NCBI RefSeq assembly: GCF_905220365.1
Contig: NC_061141.1
Span: forward strand, 6,083,501 to 6,147,500
Direction: 5' to 3'
Length of the DNA stretch: 64,000 bases
Origin: Vanessa cardui
Taxonomy: Eukaryota; Arthropoda; Insecta; Lepidoptera; Nymphalidae
Shown: piece after piece, positions 57,707 to 64,000 of the stretch
Layout: each line of letters opens with the position of its first letter
Numbering within the stretch: position 1 is the stretch's first letter
Translations under genes and position numbers: made by a program
Notes under the pieces: generated by a model
Told to the model about the DNA's origin: nothing
The model's input: only the letters and a program-made list of their open reading frames with translations
Database searches by the model: none

Positions 57707-58024
57707 TTTACAGCTGAGATGGCCCAGTGGTTAGAACGTGTGCATCTTAACCGATGAATTCGGGTTCAAACCTAGGCAAGCACGACTATACATATGTGCT
57801 TAATTTGTGTTTATAATTCATCTCGTGCTCGGTGGTGAAGGAAAACATCGTGAGGAAACCTGTATTTGTCTAGTTTCATTGAAATTCTGCCACATGTGCC
57901 ACCAACCCGCATTGGAACCCGCGTGGTGGAAATGTTCCAAACCCTCTCCTTAATGGGAGAGGAGGCATTAACCCATCAGTGGGAAATTTACAGGCTATAA
58001 AGTAAATTACTTTACTTTTTTACT
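57707..58024 (+). mobile_element. Metulj-like SINE, copy 11, with TSD
   Basis: Full-length plus-strand copy with an 11-bp duplication TTACTCCATTT (57696-57706 and 58025-58035). The tail is TTACTTTACTTTTTTAC-like instead of (TTG)n, the same alternative tail as the copy at 21936-22239, suggesting a subfamily. Confidence 0.9.
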
Positions 58025-58039
58025 TTACTCCATTTAACC

Positions 58040-59330
58040 ATTACCAAATTATTAATGACTAATGTAAAATTAATGTATTTCTTTCTTAATTGGAATCTTA
58101 CAACCACAGAACGTTACAAGATCATACCAAATACGGTTATAATCCCTAGATTAACAAAGTTACTATTAATTGCTATAAATATCGGATTATTTCGAATACG
58201 TTAACAAAGAAACTAATTAAGTATCACCCACGTACCCCAAGTGCTATTATTAATGAATTGTATTGTAGGTTTTATTGTGTCACCGTAAAATAAATACTCA
58301 GAGTACGTATAGGCCGTGATTTCTTTACATAAACACTAATAAAGTATTATTAAAATGAAGATAGAAAATTTACCTTTTTTAATTAAGCACTCTGTTACGA
58401 GCCTCTGAATTTAAATAGATACTCTATCGCGAAGAAAACTACACTGCTCATTTTTTCCACTGATTAAATAAAATATAAACATTATTTTATAATTAACTTT
58501 ATCTGCTTGATAGAAAAATATGATGTTTTTCTATCAAGAGGTCTTGCCAAATGTTCAGTAGTTATTTTTATTCGTCAATCAAACGAATGCTAACTCCAAA
58601 ATTTTCTCACATTCATATAATCCTGTTCATAAAGTATAGGATATATATTCATATAATGAACGTATATGAATTTTAAAGTGAGGCCTTTTTTTAACGTGTG
58701 TTCTGATTTTAGGTAAATATATTATATCTATAATATAAGAAATCCCTTTCTTTAAAAATGTATATATTTTTTATGTACAGAAGTGAAATAGATTAAATAG
58801 AAAGCCAAGAATTTAAAATACTTAAAACTATTTACTTTCAAATCAAAAACATTTCTATCTTCTAATTTATAAATAAATCACCCAATACCACATAGATATT
58901 AAAGTTAACTACTAACTTAAATTAAACTTACAAGTTCGGATTTATGAAATACAATGGCAGTTTTTTAACAATTTACAAGACGCGCCTTTATCAAACGTAC
59001 CCAAAAAAAGCAATGGCAGCTTAGTTTTATTCTTTCTAGACAGTTGTGTGGATAAACGAATCTACTAAATATATTTTATATGTGAGTAATTCAGTAATAC
59101 ATCAGTCTATATTTTACAAAATGATACATTAAAATCTCAGTGGTAAATCGTAAAATAATAACAAAATTATTACATACAAGTGTTACTGAGCTTACTATTC
59201 TAAACTAACAAATTGCAAGTTTCAATAAAATGAAGGAAATCATTGAAAAACACAATATATTTTGCAGCGTTTGCGTTTTCGTTATTCAACACTGTTTTAC
59301 ATTGTATACATAATTTAATTATGAAACTAA
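58040..59330. other. AT-rich stretch
   Basis: No gene or clear repeat is recognised. Confidence 0.5.
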
Positions 59331-59338
59331 TGACAGTA

Positions 59339-59578
59339 CAAAAAGAGAAAAAGAAAGTTTTTGAATTAATCCCTTCATCAAGTCGTAAACTCTTAGTACC
59401 TTTTGAAACTAAAATACTAAACAGACAACTGCATATTAAATTAAACTTACATAGTACTCGTGACTAATAATGACATTGCGACGCAATATGTCATTCTCAA
59501 TCGGTAAAGGAAATTATCGCTCATATTGAGCACACGAAAATATATCTTATAGTGACGAACCTTTACTTAACCCGCCTG
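59339..59578 (+). mobile_element. MITE with mariner-like ends, copy C (240 bp)
   Basis: Flanked by TA at 59337-59338 and 59579-59580. The right end (complement CAGGCGGGTTAAGTAAAGG) is good; the left end is decayed. The internal sequence matches copy B, including CTCTTAGTACCTTTTGAAA and the AGCACACGAAA block. A 74-codon frame across its left half is incidental. Confidence 0.75.
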
Positions 59579-59584
59579 TACATT

Positions 59585-61285
59585 ATTAACTATTTATTTA
59601 AATATGATTTTTAAAATTAAAATATAAACGTTTAAACCTTTATCCTAATCATATAATGTCGGTACAGGTAGTCAAGTCATTTTAGAACCTCGATAGTAGG
59701 CCTTTTGCAAGATCAAAAGGCAAAACTGTGAATTACGTTATTTTCCAATTTGAAGGGTAACTTGCACGAGGGACATAATTACAAGGTACATTGAGGCTAA
59801 GGTATGTGGCGGTGGCTATCACTTAACTTCAAGTGGCCGCTTTGCACGACTATATAATAAAAATAAATATCCTGGCTGACTATCAACACACAGCCAATTA
59901 TATGTCTAGTAATTTAGAACAGGAGGGTGAATAATTTTAACCCATTAAAAACATAAATGTAAAATGAGAGCCAAGTACAATATTAAGATATTAGCCTTGG
60001 TTGTTGACTTCAACGACAAACGAAGTGAGATCTACATGGGTGCCAAGTTCTATGGCCAGTCCTAAATGTATTTATAACTACATGAAACATCATTTATTTC
60101 CATAACTTAGGATAATATATTGTAGCCTAAATCTGATTTGACTAGTCCAGATATACGAATTATTATTTTCGATGAATAGTTTCCAACAGAAAGCAGAAAA
60201 AGAAATTATCGTAATAATAAAATGACAACTGACAAGTATATACTGAAGAAGTATAGACTGTATAATATAATCAATTAATACTAAATCCCAGTTATTAATA
60301 ACGTAGTAAATCGTGTGCGTAATAAGTGATCCTAATAAAACCAATAAAATGAAAAATTATCATAAAATGATAAAATTTAGCAGTTTTATTATTACCTTTG
60401 TATTCGCCTAATTACCTACCTCTATTCCAAATTTGAGCTTTCTAGATCACCTGGAAGTGGAAAATGTTTTTGATCTATAGGTCAGTCAGTGATAAAAATT
60501 GCGATTTTTGGACATGAATATATAAATAGCCGTTTAAGATGTGTGTATTAAATTTGGAGCACATATGTATCTCGCCAGCCATAATATATGAGCCAAATTT
60601 GACATCTTTATGTCAAACAGTTTTTGAGCTGTGAGGTCAAAAGTGGTTCCAAATGGTTCGTGTAATATTACACGTGGTGCTGCTCGCCATTACTGTTACT
60701 AGTACTTGGCTTTAACGGTACCGCGTGTCTAGATCCACGCGATAGTATTGTATAAAACATAATGTGATAAATACACTATTTTTATATGTGGGTACATTCT
60801 TAGTAATACTTATTTCGAAAAATTATTTTTATTATAATCTATTTGGAAAATGAAACCTTAATATAAATGATTATTATATAAGAAAAATAAGCAACAAGTT
60901 TGCATTTCTTATTCAATATTAGTTGTTGCTAATTTGAGGGTAAATTCGATGTAGTTTAATTGAATTGTGTAATACTTTTCTTTAAATAGTCAGAATATAT
61001 TTAAAACATCTAAATAAATTTAACATTTCGTTATGAATGAAAATGCTTAAGTTATCGATAATGTATTAACGCCACCGCAGGAAAAAACCGAATCTAACCT
61101 AAAAGATTTTATATTATATATTATTAAATTAAATTTATTATATGTAAATACGAAATTAAAAATAAATAAGATTTAACCTAACCTATAAAGGCGCAATCGC
61201 AGTTTCAATATATATTTGAGAACCAAATATCTAACTAAATACCATATTGATGAAATCGAAGAAAAACATTTGATATGTTTATGTC
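59585..61285. other. AT-rich stretch with a 16-base palindrome
   Basis: No gene is recognised. CGTGTAATATTACACG at 60659-60674 is a perfect palindrome next to a GC-richer patch (60640-60740). Confidence 0.45.
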
Positions 61286-61290
61286 TATCA

Positions 61291-61406
61291 TGTGTATTCC
61301 ACCAATTGGAACAGCGTGGTGGAATATGTTCCAAACCTTCTCCTCAAAGGGAGAGGAGACCTTAAGCCAGCGGTGGGAAATTAACAGACTGTTATTGTTG
61401 TTTGTT
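61291..61406 (+). mobile_element. Metulj-like SINE, copy 12, 5'-truncated
   Basis: Only the last ~115 bases of the element, from GTGTATTCCACC to a short TTGTTG tail. The tRNA head is absent. Confidence 0.85.
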
Positions 61407-61550
61407 ATATCTATGAAAATATCGCTGTTTGAACGCATCACGCGAAACCGCTGCAAATTTTGACATGAAATTTTACTGCATGCACCAATATATTCAACGT
61501 ATTTCAGAGAAGGTTTTTAGCTAAACGTAATAACCATACATTATAATTAA

Positions 61551-61850
61551 ACTAGCGCCCGCACCCGCCCCGGCATTGCACGGGTGCAATGATATGACAT
61601 CATAGTAGAAAGTTCTAAAATTATCACTGTTTCTTTACTAAATTGTCCATGTATTTCATACAAAAAATTATTCTCGAATCACTATTAAAAGAAACCGCAT
61701 CAAAATCCGTTGCGTACCTTCAATGATTTAAGCATACATATGGATATAGGGACAGAAAAAACGACTTTGTCCGCTTCTGCTAACAAATATTTTGATTACT
61801 TATCTTGTAACGTGTACTTTTAATTATATAATTTTAGTAAAGTCTATATT
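61551..61850 (+). repeat. Interspersed repeat with CTAGCGCCCGCACCCGCCCC start
   Basis: Begins with the GC-rich CTAGCGCCCGC block and contains AAATCCGTTGCGTA and GGGACAGAAAAAACGAC, the standard parts of a widespread lepidopteran repeat. It is related in layout to the pieces at 6160 and 38195. Confidence 0.5.
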
Positions 61851-62371
61851 GCATACCCCTTTCTGACGTTTATCGATCGTGTTAAGTCAGTTATCCTATG
61901 CTATTTAGACTCTACTTAGACCATCGTACGCTAGATTTAAGTATTTTATATTTTGCATACAACAATAACTTTAATCTGTTGCACTTTTAAACTCTTCTAA
62001 AACGAAATTAACACAAACAAAGACAATGTATTTATAATTAAAGATTAAAGTCACAAATAAGGGACATCATAAAACACATTTGGCTTTTAGCTTTGAGGTT
62101 CTCGTAACAAAAAGCCCGTGTGATAAACGAAATAACAAGATAATTAGTAATGGACCCCGATACCTTTTGTTACGATTTAACATTAATTATAGCCGAAGGC
62201 AAAGGGTGCGCTTATAAAGCTGCGTTAAGTATATAAATATAAAATTTTTGAAATAAATTATGAAACACAACTAATATTGATTTATATTAGTATGTATACA
62301 AACATTTCTTTGCCTTGTGTTACATATGTATATTCGGGTTGCAACTGTGTCTGTGAGACTGATATTAACAG
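61851..62371. other. AT-rich stretch
   Basis: No gene or clear repeat is recognised. Confidence 0.5.
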
Positions 62372-62514
62372 TAACAACAACAGCCTGTAAATTTCCCACT
62401 GCAGGTCTAAGTCCTCCTCTACCTTTGAGGAGAAGGTTTTTAATATATTCCACCACGCTGTTCCAATGCGGCAGAATTTCTATGAATTTGTACACATGCA
62501 GTTTTCCTCACGAT
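62372..62514 (-). mobile_element. Metulj-like SINE, copy 13, 3' fragment
   Basis: Minus-strand fragment with the (CAA)n tail and the 3' ~140 bases, and a small internal deletion next to GTTCCAATGCGGCAG. The tRNA head is missing (5'-truncated). Confidence 0.85.
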
Positions 62515-62708
62515 GAATGTTCAATTTACAGTAAATTGAACGTATTATATGTTTAAGACATAATAATGGTAAACTTGTTATAAAAATATGCATCAAATTG
62601 TAATTTGAATAATTTAAGATACAAATTATTAAACGGTATAAATTAAATATACCGTTAATGATGAGAAACGAATACATTAAATACATAAACGATTTACCTT
62701 GAAATTTA

Positions 62709-62806
62709 AGTAAATTCCCACTGCTGGGCTAAAGGCCTCCTCTCCCTTTGAGGAGAAGGTTTTGGAACATATTCCAACACGCTGTTCCATTGCGGGTTGG
62801 TGGAAA
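62709..62806 (-). mobile_element. Metulj-like SINE, copy 14, 3' fragment
   Basis: Minus-strand fragment of about 100 bases (TAAATTCCCACTGCTGGGC to GGGTTGGTGGAA), 5'-truncated. Confidence 0.85.
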
Positions 62807-62809
62807 CAC

Positions 62810-64000
62810 AACAGTAGTTCAATGGTTATTAAAAATAGTTTAGTACAAGTTACCTATACCCAAGGTATCGTTTTAGATGTTATTCCTGTCAAAAATGTGT
62901 GTCACTACGGTGTAAAAGTAATCAACGCTTATGAGAATTAATTAGATTATCAAATGAAACGGTACAAAATCTCAGCGGATCTCCATAACGAGACACGCGC
63001 GTTATATCTCGATTATCGTCCGAAATAAATATCAATTCGCACGATCCCTTGCGAAAAGGTTTTTTTTACGTTGACATTTGTATTTCGAACTTCAAAACAA
63101 AACGACACATATATAACTCAATCATTATATATTACGTAGAGCAGAATATCAAATTATTTGGGTTTGAAAACGTCTCATAAAAATCAAGGCACTAGAACTA
63201 TAAGTTCGATAAATTAAAATTCAAATATACTGCATCATTGCACTGTAAAAAAACATAAAAAATTAAATGTCATGATTGTAAACACAACTATTGAAACAAA
63301 CTTATCGACAACTATTTATGTAAACCAAGCAAGTCTTTTCATAGTATGTGTTTTCAAGACTGAAATTTCATATTAAAATAAATTTTCTTAAAACATCACT
63401 ATTTAATTAAAAACTGTTTATCATAAGTATATACAATATTATTTGAAAGAAAACATTTCTAATTCGTAAAATAGCAATGATAGTTTAATTATTGTTATGT
63501 GTGTGTTATCTACAAATCCGTTAAGACCTAACGTTCGAATTTATAATATTAGTAAGATAAATATACAATTAACCAACAAATGTACAAGTTCTATATAACA
63601 GCATGTATAGCCTTTTATAGCTGTATCGAGGAAAATTAATGTAGCGTATTTACAGTGCTCTTAAAAGGTTAATCGCCTACGTCATAAACATGCAAGTTGA
63701 CGTCACGTAATCGAATTTAGAAAATTTCGAGAAATTTAATTCAAAACAACAAAGAGTTAAAATATTTCATGAATAACTTGTACGCGTTGCTTAATTGCAA
63801 ACAAATTAAAACACAGCACTGTTGGGGTCGATTTACAAAATCATTCTGAACTAAATTTTTTGCAAAAAAAGCAAGTAAATAAACAGTTTTTAAAGCAAAC
63901 TGTTCATCATAAAGATATTTATAAAAACAATATTCTTCAACGTTTTCCTTTGAAAAAGAAGTATTTTAAATGACATTCATAAAGTAACCGATTAGCCAAA
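62810..64000. other. AT-rich stretch to the window end
   Basis: No gene or clear repeat is recognised. Confidence 0.5.

Noticed and set aside
1..64000. CRISPR arrays, prophage, operons
   Set aside because: No regular repeat-spacer array or bacterial-type gene layout; spliced genes, SINEs and LINEs show that this is eukaryotic nuclear DNA.

Overview
This is AT-rich eukaryotic nuclear DNA from an insect, most likely a butterfly or moth (Lepidoptera). It has genes with short exons and GT-AG introns, a eukaryotic tRNA, insect-type protein-coding genes, and very many copies of tRNA-derived SINEs and LINE tails of the kind that fill lepidopteran genomes. The main SINE resembles the butterfly Metulj group. 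That name and the order are recalled from general knowledge, not checked against a database.

The recognisable host genes lie in the first 27 kb. A RASSF9/10 (Meru)-type scaffold gene runs left to right with coding exons at 12109-14413 and a likely non-coding first exon near 5772-5899. An unrecognised terminal coding exon lies on the minus strand at 16198-16406, followed by a tRNA-Trp(CCA) at 16904-16975. A complete, intronless alpha-N-acetylglucosaminidase (lysosomal GH89 enzyme) is at 17973-20282. The proteasome alpha subunit PSMA1/Prosalpha6 is on the minus strand in five coding exons (26622 down to 22258); its first coding exon contains only the ATG. A plus-strand segment with two short, well-formed introns lies inside the last PSMA1 intron.

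From 27 kb to the end no conventional protein-coding host gene is recognisable. The landmark is a full-length non-LTR retrotransposon (38490-43880, minus strand). Both ORFs are open, the endonuclease, reverse transcriptase and RNase H motifs are intact, and it has an A-tail, a perfect 14-bp target-site duplication and a promoter-like 5' end. Around it are about fourteen copies of one SINE family (many with target-site duplications), two copies of a second SINE, a MITE with mariner-like ends (three copies plus an end fragment), a decayed Helitron Rep gene (about 10140-11150), and several LINE 3' ends. At 53987-54102 there is a promoter-like module (CRE, TATA box, initiator, short exon, strong splice donor) that may be the start of a gene whose coding exons lie beyond the window.

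The observations I rate highest are the intact LINE, the spliced locus antisense inside PSMA1, SINEs inserted just behind the PSMA1 stop codon and facing each other, the uORF abutting the intronless NAGLU start, a MITE inside the NAGLU 3' UTR, the GC island with a perfect RFX X-box palindrome, and the 53987 promoter/first exon. Nothing here is demonstrably a new biological system. These are leads, graded accordingly.
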